A DNA stretch of 64,000 nt from an uncultured Sulfitobacter sp. (GTDB taxonomy: Bacteria > Pseudomonadota > Alphaproteobacteria > Rhodobacterales > Rhodobacteraceae). Made by a program: the position numbers and the translations under genes. Where the stretch lies: the NCBI GenBank assembly GCA_937138475.1, contig CAKZPD010000022.1, positions 124,001 through 188,000 of the forward strand, written 5' to 3'. The notes beneath the pieces are model-generated. The model was not told where the DNA came from. It did no database searches and saw only the letters and a program-made list of their open reading frames with translations. Positions 43,559-56,393 of the stretch are shown piece by piece (the first letter of the stretch is position 1; each line of letters starts with the position of its first letter).

Positions 43559-46500
43559 ATGACAGACGATCCAAAAGCCGCCCACCCTAACGCCCCGCCT
43601 TTGAAAGCCCGCCCCTTGAGCAACACCGCCAACACCCCCCCCCGCCGCCCGCGCAAGGCGCTTTGGCTTTGGGGGCTGGGCGTGGTTCTGGCGGTGGCCA
43701 CGGTTCTGACGGGCGGGTTTTACCTGGCCCAGGGGCGCGATATCGCGGTGCCCGCATGGATGCGCGGCCGGATCGAAGCGCGCCTGGCGGCGGCATTGCC
43801 TGCGCATCGTTTGACCTTTGGCGATATGATCATGGTGCTGGACGAGGGGTGGCGCCCGCGCGCCTTGGTGCGTGATTTTCGTCTGTCGGATCAAGACGGC
43901 AGCCCGCTGATCGAGGTGTCGCAAGTGCGCGCCAGCCTGGCCATGCGCCCGTTGCTGCGCCAAGAGTTCGAATTGAAATCCCTTGATATTCAAGGGGTTT
44001 TTCTGAATTTGCGGCGTGGGCGCGACGGGGCGGTGACGCTGTCGTCTGGTGCGGCGGGGGCCGCTGGGGCGCTGGGGGCGTCAACCGGGGTGGCGCAATT
44101 GTTGTCCGGACTTACCGCCGAACTGGGCAAGCCGGGCCTGCGGGCGTTGAAGCGGGCCAGCCTGCGGGCCTTGACCCTGCGATACGAAGATCTTCAGGCC
44201 GAGCGCGCCTGGACAGTGGACGGCGGGCGCCTGCGCTTGACCCGGCTGGACGACAAGGTTGATCTGGCGGCGGATTTTGCCTTGTTGGGCGGCGGCGATG
44301 GCGCGGCCACCCTTGAGGCCAACTATAGCGGTAAGATCGGCTCGCTCGCGTCGGAATTCGGGGTCAATCTTGCCGATATGCCCGCCGCAGATATTGCCAC
44401 ACAAGGCCCGGCCTTTGCCTGGCTGGAACCTTTGCGGGCCAGCATATCGGGCGCGCTGCGCGGCGGCGTCGATGAGGAAGGGAACCTGCGATCGTTGAAT
44501 GCGACGTTGCAGATTTCCCAAGGGGTCATCCAGCCCAATCCACAGGCGAAACCGATCCCGATCGACGCGGCGCGCAGCTATTTTTCTTATGATCCGGGGC
44601 AGGGGGTTTTGCGCTTTGATGAGCTGTCGGTCCAAAGCCCATGGCTGTCGGGCCGGCTTGAGGGGCAAAGTTTCCTGAGCGAGGTGCAAAACGGCACCAT
44701 CACCGAAATGGTGGGTCAGTTCAATTTGGCGGAATTGCGGGCCAACCCGCGGGATTTATTCACCAATCCGGTTCGGATTGAGGCCGCTCAGATGGATTTT
44801 CGCCTGCGTCTTGACCCGCTTGAGCTGACAATCGGGCGGTTTGGTATTGCCGATCAAGGCAGCCATCTGGAAGCCAAGGCCAAGATCGCCGCCCTTGAAC
44901 AGGGCTGGGCGGTGCAGGTCGATGGGGCCTTGGACCGGCTGAGCCATCAGCGTTTGCTGGCCTTTTGGCCCGAGGGCGCCGCGCAAAAGCCGCGCAAGTG
45001 GTTGGTTGAAAAGCTGGCCCATGCGGATCTGCACGACATCCAATTTGCCATGCGCAAGCGGCCCGACCACCCGGCCGAGCCGTTCTTCAGCTTTGGGTTT
45101 CGGAATGCCCAGGCCGATATTTTGCCGAACTTTCCGCCGCTTGGCCAGGGACGGGGCCATGCCAGCCTGGTGCGGGACCGCTTTGTGCTGAGGCTGGATC
45201 GTGGGTTCGTGCGGGCGCCAAAAGGCGGGTGGGTTTCATTGGCGGGCAGCCACTATATCCTGCCGGACGTGCGGATAAAGGAAAACCCGCCGGGGCTGGT
45301 GCGCCTGTCGGCCAGCGGCGCGATCCCGGCGGCCTTGTCGTTGATAAACCTGCCTCCCAAGGCGGTAATGGACGATGCGGGTCTGCCGGAAACGCTGGCG
45401 GCGGGGCAGGTGGATATCACCGGCACCATTGCCTTTCCGGTGCAGAAAAAGCCGCCGCCGGGCGCGGTGCGATTTGATTTGACCGGGCAACTGCGCGATG
45501 TGCAAAGCGACGTATTGGTCAAAGGGCGGGTCTTGCGGGCGGCGCAGCTGGATCTGGCGGTGTCGAACGATGAAATCAGCATCCGCGGCGCCGGCGATCT
45601 GGATGGCATGCCCTTTGATGCGCGGTGGCGGCAACCGCTTGGGGCCGGGGCGCGCCAGCCCGGCCAGGTCGCGGGGCAGGTGACCCTTTCGCCCAGCAAC
45701 CTGGCGCGCTTTGGCCTTGAGGTGCCCGCCGGGCTGATCGCCGGCAGCGCCGCGGCCCAGATCACCGTGGATTTGCCGCCCGGCGCCCCGGCCAGCCTGA
45801 CCCTGTCCAGCGATCTTGACGGGCTGGCGCTGGCCTATCCGGCGCTTGGCTGGGGCAAAGCGGCCGACACCAAGGGGCATTTCGCCAGCATCCTGGCCCT
45901 GACAGATCCCCCCGCCGTGCAAGAGTTCGATCTGAGGGCGGCCGGTCTTGATCTGTCCGGCACGGTCAATCTGACATCCGAAGGCACCCTGGCCCGCGCC
46001 CAGCTGTCGCGGCTGCGCCTGGATGATTGGCTTGATGTGCAAGCCAGTCTGACAGGCCAAGACCCCGGCCAGCCCCCCAAGCTGGCGATCACGGGCGGCC
46101 GGGTCGATCTGGGCCGGGCCAGCTTTGGCGCCGGGGCAACGGGGCAAGGCGGGGGTATGGATGTGGCGCTTGACCGGCTTCAGCTGACGCCAGGGCTGGC
46201 CTTGGCGCCGATGCAGGGGGTGTTGTCAACCGGCGCCGGGCTGAGCGGGCGGTTTCGTGGACGCCTGAACGGGCAGGCCCGCATTGACGGGCAAATTCAA
46301 CCGCAAAACGGCCGCAGCGCCATTCGCATTCAATCGGCAGATGCCGGCGCGGTGTTGGCCGCTGCGGGGATCTTGAACAAGGCCGAAGGCGGCCAGCTTG
46401 ATCTGGCGCTGGTGCCGCAAGGGGCCGCGCCGGGATACCTTGGCCAGCTGACCATCCGGGATGTATCGCTTTTGGATGCGCCGGTGATTGCCGCCTTGCT

Positions 46501-46882
46501 GAATGCGGTCAGCATCGTTGGCCTGCTGGACGAGCTGGGCGGCAAGGGCATTGCCTTTTCCACCGTCAGCGCGGATTTCGCCCTGAACCGTGATGAATTG
46601 CGCGTGACCAAGGCCAGCGCTGTGGGGCCATCTATTGGGTTGTCGATGGATGGAATTTTGAACCTCAAGACCGCGCAGCTTGCGATGCAGGGGGTGCTGT
46701 CGCCGGTCTATTTGATCAATGGCATCGGCAGCGTTCTGACCCGCGAGGGGGAAGGGGTGATTGGCTTTAACTATGAGCTGACCGGCCCGGCCAAGGCGCC
46801 GATTGTGACGGTGAACCCCCTGTCGGCGCTGGCGCCCAGTATTTTCCGGCAGATCTTTCGCAAACCGGCCCCCAAACCCTAG
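43559..46882 (+). CDS. AsmA-like / DUF3971 large envelope protein (YhdP-type)
   Basis: The 1107-residue protein has a proline-rich N terminus, one membrane helix (about 35-57, LGVVLAVATVLTGGFYLAQG), and a very long beta-rich periplasmic part with repeats of the DUF3971/AsmA type; ALLNAVSIVGLLDELGGKGI near residue 980 is characteristic of the C-terminal AsmA-like domain. Relatives such as YhdP and TamB form long grooves that move phospholipids to the outer membrane. It is divergent from bcp. Function beyond lipid transport is inferred. Confidence 0.88.
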   Translation: MTDDPKAAHPNAPPLKARPLSNTANTPPRRPRKALWLWGLGVVLAVATVLTGGFYLAQGRDIAVPAWMRGRIEARLAAALPAHRLTFGDMIMVLDEGWRPRALVRDFRLSDQDGSPLIEVSQVRASLAMRPLLRQEFELKSLDIQGVFLNLRRGRDGAVTLSSGAAGAAGALGASTGVAQLLSGLTAELGKPGLRALKRASLRALTLRYEDLQAERAWTVDGGRLRLTRLDDKVDLAADFALLGGGDGAATLEANYSGKIGSLASEFGVNLADMPAADIATQGPAFAWLEPLRASISGALRGGVDEEGNLRSLNATLQISQGVIQPNPQAKPIPIDAARSYFSYDPGQGVLRFDELSVQSPWLSGRLEGQSFLSEVQNGTITEMVGQFNLAELRANPRDLFTNPVRIEAAQMDFRLRLDPLELTIGRFGIADQGSHLEAKAKIAALEQGWAVQVDGALDRLSHQRLLAFWPEGAAQKPRKWLVEKLAHADLHDIQFAMRKRPDHPAEPFFSFGFRNAQADILPNFPPLGQGRGHASLVRDRFVLRLDRGFVRAPKGGWVSLAGSHYILPDVRIKENPPGLVRLSASGAIPAALSLINLPPKAVMDDAGLPETLAAGQVDITGTIAFPVQKKPPPGAVRFDLTGQLRDVQSDVLVKGRVLRAAQLDLAVSNDEISIRGAGDLDGMPFDARWRQPLGAGARQPGQVAGQVTLSPSNLARFGLEVPAGLIAGSAAAQITVDLPPGAPASLTLSSDLDGLALAYPALGWGKAADTKGHFASILALTDPPAVQEFDLRAAGLDLSGTVNLTSEGTLARAQLSRLRLDDWLDVQASLTGQDPGQPPKLAITGGRVDLGRASFGAGATGQGGGMDVALDRLQLTPGLALAPMQGVLSTGAGLSGRFRGRLNGQARIDGQIQPQNGRSAIRIQSADAGAVLAAAGILNKAEGGQLDLALVPQGAAPGYLGQLTIRDVSLLDAPVIAALLNAVSIVGLLDELGGKGIAFSTVSADFALNRDELRVTKASAVGPSIGLSMDGILNLKTAQLAMQGVLSPVYLINGIGSVLTREGEGVIGFNYELTGPAKAPIVTVNPLSALAPSIFRQIFRKPAPKP

Positions 46883-46927
46883 GGGCCGGGCCTTGCAGGT
46901 CGCCCAAGGGAAAGCTAAGTGCGCGGT

Positions 46928-47983
46928 ATGAAACTTGCTGATTTTGATTTCGATCTTCCCGAAGATCTGATTGCCACCCGTCCGGCCAATCCGCGCCCCA
47001 GCGCGCGGCTGTTGGTGGCGCAGGGCGCCCTTGCGATCACCGACGCGCGGGTCAGCGATCTGTGCGGGTATTTGCGGCCCGGCGATCTGTTGGTGTTGAA
47101 CGATACAAAGGTCATTCCGGCGCGGCTGACCGGCCAGCGCCACCGCCACAGCGCCCAAGGCCCCGTGCAGGCGCGTATCGAAGTGACCCTGCTTGAGCCG
47201 GACGCAAACGGCGATTGGACCGCCCTGATCAAGCCGTTGAAAAAGCTGAAGATCGGCGAAGACATCACCTTTAGCCCGACATTCAGCGCCCAGTTGTGCG
47301 ATATCCAAGACGGCCAGGGCCGCTTGCGGTTCAACCTTGCGGGCGATGATTTTGACGCGGCGCTGGCCCAATCCGGGGCGATGCCGCTGCCGCCCTATAT
47401 TGCCGCCAAACGCGCCGCCGATGCCCAAGACCACCAAGATTATCAGACCGTATTTGCCCGCAACAAGGGGGCGGTGGCGGCGCCGACGGCCTCGTTGCAT
47501 TTTGATCAGGCGCTGTTGGCGCAGGTGGCGGCGATGGGGGTCAATATTTGCTATGTCACGCTGCATGTCGGGGCGGGAACCTTCCTGCCGGTCAAGGTTG
47601 ACGACGTGCTGACCCACAAGATGCACGCCGAGTGGGGGCGCGTTGACGCCCAGGCCGCCCAGGCCATCGCCCAGACCAAAGCCCGTGGCGGACGTGTTAT
47701 CCCGGTTGGGACCACCGCGCTGCGGCTGATTGAAACCGCCGCACGCAGCGGGCAGATCACCGCATGGGAAGGCGATACGGATATCTTTATCTATCCCGGC
47801 TTTCGGTTTCATGTCACCGATGCCTTGATGACCAATTTCCATTTGCCCAAATCGACCTTGATGATGCTGGTTTCGGCGCTGATGGGGCAGGATCGGATAC
47901 GCCAGATTTATGACCATGCGATTGCAAGCGGCTATCGTTTCTTTTCCTATGGCGATTCGTCGCTGCTGTTTCCTGCCGATTGA
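46928..47983 (+). CDS. queA: tRNA preQ1(34) S-adenosylmethionine ribosyltransferase-isomerase
   Basis: The 351-residue protein begins [20 protein letters not shown], the QueA N terminus, and contains [14 protein letters not shown], then [18 protein letters not shown] and [18 protein letters not shown]. It makes epoxyqueuosine in tRNA from S-adenosylmethionine. ATG 46928 gives the family start; GTG 46919 in frame has a better spaced AAGGG and would add three residues. It follows the AsmA-like gene by 45 nt. Confidence 0.95.
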   Translation: MKLADFDFDLPEDLIATRPANPRPSARLLVAQGALAITDARVSDLCGYLRPGDLLVLNDTKVIPARLTGQRHRHSAQGPVQARIEVTLLEPDANGDWTALIKPLKKLKIGEDITFSPTFSAQLCDIQDGQGRLRFNLAGDDFDAALAQSGAMPLPPYIAAKRAADAQDHQDYQTVFARNKGAVAAPTASLHFDQALLAQVAAMGVNICYVTLHVGAGTFLPVKVDDVLTHKMHAEWGRVDAQAAQAIAQTKARGGRVIPVGTTALRLIETAARSGQITAWEGDTDIFIYPGFRFHVTDALMTNFHLPKSTLMMLVSALMGQDRIRQIYDHAIASGYRFFSYGDSSLLFPAD

Positions 47984-48084
47984 CGCGAATTGCTGATATA
48001 AGTCGTCCATGGACGTGCAGCGCCGGGCCAAGCCGCGCACCTAGGCCCCAACAGACACCGCCCCGCAGATCGGAGTAATGATCA

Positions 48085-49350
48085 ATGCTACAGGTTCTTG
48101 CCAGCGCTTGGGCGCTTTTGCTTGGAATATGCCTTTTGATGGTTGGCAATGGCATGCAGGGCACGCTGTTGGGGATCCGCGGGGAAATCGAGGGGTTTTC
48201 CACCCTTGAGATGTCGATTGTGATGTCGGCCTATTTCGTCGGGTTTCTGGGCGGCTCGCAGATGGCGCCGGGGATGATCCGCCGGGTCGGGCATGTGCGG
48301 GTGTTTGCGGCCTTGGCCTCGCTTATTTCGGCGGTGATGATCATGTATCCCACCTTTGTCGAGGTCTGGATGTGGACCATTGGCCGCGTTCTGATCGGGT
48401 TTTGTTTCTCGGCGGTATATGTCACGGCGGAAAGCTGGCTGAACAACGCCGCCAGCAATGAAAACCGTGGGCAGGCGCTGTCGCTTTATATGATCGTGCA
48501 AACGGCGGGGATCGTCGCCTCGCAGGCGCTGTTGCTGACGGCGGACCCATCGGGCTATGTCTTGTTTGTCATCCCGTCGATCTTGGTTTCGATCGCCGTC
48601 ACGCCGATTTTGCTGTCAATCAGCCCGACACCGGCCTTTGACACCACCCAACCGATGAGCCTGCGGCAACTGTGGGTGTTTTCGCCGCTGGGCTGTGTCG
48701 GGATGTTCCTGCTGGGCGGTATCTTTTCGGCACAATTTGGCATGGCTTCGGTTTATGGGGCCAAGGCGGGGCTGAATGTCGCGCAGATTTCGACCTTTGT
48801 GGCCACCTTCTTTGTCGGGTCGGTTGTGTTACAATATCCCATCGGTTGGATATCGGATCGTATGGATCGCCGGTTCTTGGTGATCATCGTCGCCGCGATT
48901 GGCGTTGGCGGTTCGATGCTGGGCATGTCCTTGGGCAGCAACTTTCAGATCCTGTTGATTTCCGCCTTTATGATCGGCGGCATGTCCAATCCGCTCTATT
49001 CGCTGTTGATCGCCCACACCAACGACTTTTTGGAACATGAAGACATGGCGGCCGCCTCGGGGGGGTTGATCTTTATCAACGGTTTGGGGGCAATTTTCGG
49101 CCCAATCATAACGGGTTACATGATGGACACCATCGGCCCAGGCGGCTTTTACCTGTTCACCGGGGTGCTGTTTGCCGTGCTGGTGTTCTATGCCGGATAT
49201 CGCTCGACCCAGCGCAAGGCGATCCCGGTCGAGGAAACCGGATCCTTTGTTCCGCTGACGCAATCTTCGACGCCGGTGGCGCTGGAATATGCGCAGGAAT
49301 ACGCCATCGAATCAGAAATCGAGGACGAAAACGCCGCATCTGGCGGGTAA
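48085..49350 (+). CDS. MFS transporter (YcaD-like)
   Basis: The 421-residue membrane protein has 12 hydrophobic helices. Helix 1-2 contains NGMQGTLLGIRGEIEGFS and the loop has RRVGHVRVF; GRVLIGFCFSAVYVTAESWLN is the strongest block and typical of the YcaD/HsrA-like group, and DRMDRRFL follows helix 7. The acidic C-terminal tail (last 50 residues) is cytoplasmic. The substrate is unknown. It follows queA by 101 nt; a perfect palindrome CGTCCATGGACG lies in that gap at 48003-48014. Confidence 0.88.
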   Translation: MLQVLASAWALLLGICLLMVGNGMQGTLLGIRGEIEGFSTLEMSIVMSAYFVGFLGGSQMAPGMIRRVGHVRVFAALASLISAVMIMYPTFVEVWMWTIGRVLIGFCFSAVYVTAESWLNNAASNENRGQALSLYMIVQTAGIVASQALLLTADPSGYVLFVIPSILVSIAVTPILLSISPTPAFDTTQPMSLRQLWVFSPLGCVGMFLLGGIFSAQFGMASVYGAKAGLNVAQISTFVATFFVGSVVLQYPIGWISDRMDRRFLVIIVAAIGVGGSMLGMSLGSNFQILLISAFMIGGMSNPLYSLLIAHTNDFLEHEDMAAASGGLIFINGLGAIFGPIITGYMMDTIGPGGFYLFTGVLFAVLVFYAGYRSTQRKAIPVEETGSFVPLTQSSTPVALEYAQEYAIESEIEDENAASGG

Positions 49351-49441
49351 ATATGTCGCGACTGACGTGTTTTGTGATTGTGCAAATCAGATAAGGTGTA
49401 AGAACATAGCCTTGGGGGGTGCTCTTAGAGGAGGGAGTACA

Positions 49442-50026
49442 ATGGTCAGTCCGCAACAGGTACTGGAATTCTGGCTGGATGAAGTCGGACCAAAAGGGTG
49501 GTATGATGCGAGCGAGGCATTGGACACCGAAATTCGCGACAGGTTTGAAGAAACATGGCAAGGCGCCTGCGAGGGCCGCTTTTCGCTTTGGTTGACCTAT
49601 CCCAGCGGGGCCTTGGCCTATATCATCTTGATGGATCAGTTTTCGCGCAACATGTTCCGCGGTAAAGGAAAGGCGTTTGCGTCGGATCGCGCCGCTTTGG
49701 CCGCCGCGAAATCCGCCATCGACAAGGGATGGGACATGCGCATTGACGAACCAGCGCGGCAGTTCTTTTACATGCCATTGATGCATTCGGAAAACCTGTG
49801 TGATCAGGAACGCTGTGTGCGGTTGATGTGCGAAAGAATGCCATCGGCAGGGGCGTCGAACCTGTTACATGCACGGGCCCACCGCGAAGTGATCCGGCAG
49901 TTCGGGCGGTTCCCTTACCGGAATGATGCGCTTAACCGCACCGCCTCGGTGACCGAGGCAGCCTATGTCAAACAGGGCGGTTATATGCAGACATTGCGCA
50001 GCTTGCAGGCCCGTCAGGCGGCATAA
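49442..50026 (+). CDS. DUF924 family protein
   Basis: The 194-residue helical protein matches DUF924: QQVLEFWLDEVGPKGWYDAS, the hallmark LMDQFSRNMFRGKGKAFASD, and ARQFFYMPLMHSENL. The family has a TPR-like all-helical fold and unknown function. GGAGG lies 8 nt before ATG 49442. It sits between an MFS transporter and lpd with no overlap, so it gives no functional hint. Confidence 0.92.
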   Translation: MVSPQQVLEFWLDEVGPKGWYDASEALDTEIRDRFEETWQGACEGRFSLWLTYPSGALAYIILMDQFSRNMFRGKGKAFASDRAALAAAKSAIDKGWDMRIDEPARQFFYMPLMHSENLCDQERCVRLMCERMPSAGASNLLHARAHREVIRQFGRFPYRNDALNRTASVTEAAYVKQGGYMQTLRSLQARQAA

Positions 50027-50075
50027 AACGACCGCCGCCGGCGGTTTGTCATTTCCTTGTATTGCTGCGAGGGTG

Positions 50076-50101
50076 AATATAGTTTAACGGTAAACTATAT
50101 T
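50076..50101 (+). promoter_or_regulatory. Operator palindrome overlapping the lpd promoter
   Basis: Arms AATATAGTTTA and TAAACTATATT flank ACGG; the core ATAGTTTA/TAAACTAT is identical to the site upstream of pdhA at 35347. A -10-like TATAGT (50078-50083) lies inside the left arm, so binding would repress. It is 26 nt before the lpd ATG. Confidence 0.75.
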
Positions 50102-50127
50102 TGATCTCACGGATGCGAGGAAACACC

Positions 50128-51522
50128 ATGGCGGCGACTTCTTTTGACTTGATTGTGATCGGTGCCGGGCCGGGGGGCTATGTTGCGGCGATCCGCGCGG
50201 CGCAGAACGGGTTGAAGGTTGCCATTGTCGAACGCGCGCATCTGGGCGGGATCTGTCTGAACTGGGGCTGCATTCCAACCAAGGCGCTGCTGCGTTCATC
50301 CGAGGTGTTTCACCTGATGCACCGGGCCAAGGAATTTGGCCTGAAGGCCGACAATATCGGCTTTGATCTGGATGCGGTCGTCGGGCGCTCGCGCAAGGTG
50401 GCGGGGCAGCTGTCTGGCGGCATCGGTCATTTGATGAAAAAGAACAAGATTACCGTCTTTATGGGCGACGCAACCTTGCCGTCGCCGGGCAAGGTGCAGG
50501 TCAAGACCGACAAGGAAACCCAGGACCTGACCGCCAAGAACATCGTTCTGGCCACAGGGGCGCGGGCGCGGGAATTGCCGGGCCTTGAGGCCGATGGCGA
50601 TCTTGTCTGGACCTATAAACACGCGTTGCAGCCGCCCCGGATGCCCAAAAAGCTGTTGGTGATTGGATCGGGCGCGATTGGTATCGAATTCGCCAGTTTT
50701 TACAACACATTGGGCGCTGATACCACCGTGGTCGAGGTGATGGATCGCGTGCTGCCTGTCGAAGACGCCGAAATTTCAGCCTTTGCCAAGAAAGCCTTTG
50801 AAAAACAGGGCATGAAGATCATGCAAAAGGCGATGGTCAAGCAATTGGACCGCGCCAAGGGCAAGGTCACCGCCCATATCGAAACCGGCGGCAAGCTTGA
50901 AAAGCACGATTTCGATACGGTGATTTCCGCCGTTGGGATTGTCGGCAATGTTGAAAACCTTGGGCTTGAGGCGCTGGGGGTCAAGATTGACCGCACCCAT
51001 GTGGTAACCGATGAATATTGCCGCACCGGGGTGCCGGGGCTTTATGCAATCGGGGATATCGCCGGTGCGCCGTGGCTGGCGCATAAGGCCAGCCACGAAG
51101 GGGTGATGGTTGCCGATCTGATTGCAGGCAAAGACGCCCATCCGGTCAAACCCGAAAGCATCGCAGGCTGCACCTATTGCCACCCGCAGGTGGCTTCGGT
51201 CGGATACAGCGAAGCGAAAGCCAAGGAATTGGGCTATGAGGTCAAGGTCGGGCGTTTCCCCTTTATCGGCAATGGCAAGGCCATCGCCCTTGGCGAACCC
51301 GAGGGGCTGATCAAGACGGTGTTCGACGCCAAAACCGGCGAATTGCTGGGCGCGCATATGATCGGGGCCGAAGTCACCGAACTTATTCAGGGCTATGTGG
51401 TGGGGCGTCAGCTTGAAACCACGGAAGAAGACCTGATGAACACGGTATTCCCGCATCCCACCCTGTCGGAAATGATGCACGAAAGCGTGCTTGATGCCTA
51501 TGGGCGCGTCATTCATATGTGA
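50128..51522 (+). CDS. lpd: Dihydrolipoyl dehydrogenase (E3)
   Basis: The 464-residue flavoprotein has the FAD motif VIGAGPGGYVAA, the redox-active disulfide GGICLNWGCIPTKAL, an NAD-binding segment VIGSGAIGIEFASF, and the C-terminal interface with the catalytic His-Glu pair (FPHPTLSEMMHE). It reoxidises lipoyl groups of the pyruvate dehydrogenase complex. GAGGA precedes ATG 50128. The gene is far from pdhA but shares its operator, so it is probably the E3 of this complex. Confidence 0.96.
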   Translation: MAATSFDLIVIGAGPGGYVAAIRAAQNGLKVAIVERAHLGGICLNWGCIPTKALLRSSEVFHLMHRAKEFGLKADNIGFDLDAVVGRSRKVAGQLSGGIGHLMKKNKITVFMGDATLPSPGKVQVKTDKETQDLTAKNIVLATGARARELPGLEADGDLVWTYKHALQPPRMPKKLLVIGSGAIGIEFASFYNTLGADTTVVEVMDRVLPVEDAEISAFAKKAFEKQGMKIMQKAMVKQLDRAKGKVTAHIETGGKLEKHDFDTVISAVGIVGNVENLGLEALGVKIDRTHVVTDEYCRTGVPGLYAIGDIAGAPWLAHKASHEGVMVADLIAGKDAHPVKPESIAGCTYCHPQVASVGYSEAKAKELGYEVKVGRFPFIGNGKAIALGEPEGLIKTVFDAKTGELLGAHMIGAEVTELIQGYVVGRQLETTEEDLMNTVFPHPTLSEMMHESVLDAYGRVIHM

Positions 51523-51632
51523 TCCCCCAGGCCAGAGATTATCTTGCATGCCCAAGGCGTCGTTGCTAGGGTTTTAAAGGTGCGCATATTTCGCGCGCCT
51601 TTATTTTTAACCAGTTGATTTTGTGTGTTGTT

Positions 51633-52472
51633 ATGTCAAATTTTACCCTGCCTATCGATTCCGATACCCTTGTTCTGGATCATCGCGCCGCGCGCGAAAC
51701 CGCCGCGCCCTTTGCCGCGCGTTATCAAGCGGCACGCCCATACCCGCATATTTGCATTGATAATTTCCTGCCGCCGCAGGTGCTGACGCGTGTGCGCGAT
51801 GATCTGGCCACCCTGCCAGAGCCGGAAAGCGCCTTTGATAACGCCCGTGAGCGGCTCAAAAGCTCGTATCTGCCTGAACGGTTGCCGGATTATACCCGCG
51901 CGCTTTTCTATGCGATGAATGCGCGCGGGTTCATCACCTTTCTCGAAGAGCTGACAGGCATCAAGGGGTTGATCCCGGATCCCTATTTCATGGGGGCGGG
52001 TATCCACCGCGTCGCCAACGGGGGCCATCTGGACATTCACGCCGATTTCAATGTCCACACGGTCATGAAGGTTGAACGCCGGTTGAACGTGCTGATTTAT
52101 CTTAATTCTGACTGGCACGCCGATTGGGGCGGATCCTTTGAGATCTGGGACAAGGCGATGACCCAAAAGCTGGAAAGCTTTGTGCCGCTTTTTAATCGGA
52201 TGGTTTGCTTTTCGACCGGTTCTGACACGTTTCATGGTAATCCTGAAACAGTGGCCAATCCGAATGGCGATCCGCGTCTGTCGATCGCCATGTATTATTA
52301 CACCGCCACCTGGGATGACAGCCGCGTATCCCATTCCACCCTGTTCAAGCCACGCCCCGGCAGCCAGGATCAGCGCGACAGCGCCGAGGCCCGGCGCAAG
52401 ATTATCCGCGACATCCTGCCCCCGTTGATTTACCGGCGCATCGCCGGCAAGCTGCGGCGCATCGGCTTTTGA
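51633..52472 (+). CDS. 2-oxoglutarate and Fe(II)-dependent oxygenase
   Basis: The 279-residue protein has the prolyl-hydroxylase-like double-stranded beta-helix. The iron ligands are likely the histidine and aspartate in [11 protein letters not shown] and the distal histidine in [11 protein letters not shown]; the arginine in [11 protein letters not shown] would bind 2-oxoglutarate. [20 protein letters not shown] is a strong family block. The target could be a protein or small molecule. The ATG at 51633 fits; it lies 110 nt after lpd. Confidence 0.88.
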   Translation: MSNFTLPIDSDTLVLDHRAARETAAPFAARYQAARPYPHICIDNFLPPQVLTRVRDDLATLPEPESAFDNARERLKSSYLPERLPDYTRALFYAMNARGFITFLEELTGIKGLIPDPYFMGAGIHRVANGGHLDIHADFNVHTVMKVERRLNVLIYLNSDWHADWGGSFEIWDKAMTQKLESFVPLFNRMVCFSTGSDTFHGNPETVANPNGDPRLSIAMYYYTATWDDSRVSHSTLFKPRPGSQDQRDSAEARRKIIRDILPPLIYRRIAGKLRRIGF

Positions 52473-52531
52473 ATTTTGGGTTGGAAACATGCGCCGGCTC
52501 GCCTATCTCTTGCGCAGGGCAGGGGGATGCA

Positions 52532-55423
<2,892 letters not shown>

Positions 55424-55436
55424 AGCTGCGCGGGCG

Positions 55437-55468
55437 CTTCTTTTGTTTGAAAATATCCCACGGGGGGT
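55437..55468 (-). repeat. Dispersed intergenic repeat, variant copy R7
   Basis: On the minus strand: GGGATATTTTC then AAACAAAAGAAG, without the usual GCCTCCGGC stem. It lies 14 nt after the uvrA stop codon. Confidence 0.5.
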
Positions 55469-55469
55469 G

Positions 55470-55490
55470 CGGGGGGCGTGAAGCCCCCCG
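55470..55490. other. Hairpin after uvrA
   Basis: CGGGGGGC and GCCCCCCG enclose GTGAA. No T run follows on either strand, so terminator function is unsure, but it is between convergent uvrA and mmsB. Confidence 0.55.
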
Positions 55491-55520
55491 TCCATTGCAA
55501 CCCCCGTCCATCGCAAAGGT

Positions 55521-56393
55521 TTATCCGCGCCCGCGTGCTTCAAACCGCGGCAACATCGCAGAAAAATCTTTACCGCGCCCATCCTCTTCTTCGACGAACC
55601 GCGCATAAAGCGCCAGCGCCAGCGCGCCCATGGGCGTGTCGGCATCTGCGGCCTCGGCGGCTTGTTGTGACAGGCCCAAATCCTTGAGCATCAATTCAGC
55701 GGCGAACCCCGGCGCATAGCCATTGTCGGCAGGCGATTGCGGCCCCACACCCGGCGCCGGGCAATAGGCGTTCATCGACCAGCTATACCCAGACGAGGTC
55801 GACACAACGTCGAACATCTTTTGTCGCTCCAACCCCAGTTTATCCGCCAGGGCAAAGGCCTCGCAGGTGGCAATCATCGTGGCGCCCAATATCATGTTGT
55901 TACAGATTTTCGCGGCCTGACCCGCCCCGGCGTCGCCGCAATGCACAGCTTTTTGCCCCATGATTTCAAAAAGCGGACTGGCCGCCTGAAATCCCTCGGC
56001 GGTGCCGCCCGCCATGAATGTCAGCGTGCCACCCGCCGCGCCGCCAATGCCCCCCGAAACCGGTGCATCGACAAACAGCAGGCCGGCCTTTTGCGCCTGC
56101 TGCGCAGCGGCGCGGGCGCTTTCCACATCTACGGTGGAACAATCAATAAAACAGGCGCCGGCCTGCATTTCGGGGATGATCTGCGCCGCCACCGCGCGCA
56201 GAATGTCGCCATTGGGCAGCATGGTAATCACCACATCCGCGCCGCTAACCGCCTGCGCGGCACTTGCACAGCTTTGCACACCCTCGGCGCGGGTGCCGGC
56301 GGTGTCAAACCCCAGAACCTCATGCCCGGCTTTGGCCAGATTGGCGGCCATCGGCGCGCCCATATTTCCCAGGCCAATAAATCCGATCTTCAT
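55521..56393 (-). CDS. mmsB: 3-hydroxyisobutyrate dehydrogenase (internal start within the fused frame)
   Basis: If translated alone from ATG 56393 the protein has 290 residues, the normal family length. It has the NAD motif GFIGLGNMGAPMAANLAKAG, the substrate motif DAPVSGGIGGAAGGTLTFMA, and the catalytic lysine in GAGQAAKICNNMILGATMI. It oxidises 3-hydroxyisobutyrate to methylmalonate semialdehyde, the MmsA substrate. AAAGGA lies 8 nt upstream of the ATG, so independent translation is plausible even though the upstream hydrolase frame runs straight in. Confidence 0.88.
   Translation of the reverse strand: MKIGFIGLGNMGAPMAANLAKAGHEVLGFDTAGTRAEGVQSCASAAQAVSGADVVITMLPNGDILRAVAAQIIPEMQAGACFIDCSTVDVESARAAAQQAQKAGLLFVDAPVSGGIGGAAGGTLTFMAGGTAEGFQAASPLFEIMGQKAVHCGDAGAGQAAKICNNMILGATMIATCEAFALADKLGLERQKMFDVVSTSSGYSWSMNAYCPAPGVGPQSPADNGYAPGFAAELMLKDLGLSQQAAEAADADTPMGALALALYARFVEEEDGRGKDFSAMLPRFEARGRG

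Noticed and set aside
52440..52531. SOS box upstream of uvrA
   Set aside because: No GTTC-N7-GTTC motif or close variant is visible between the oxygenase gene and uvrA.
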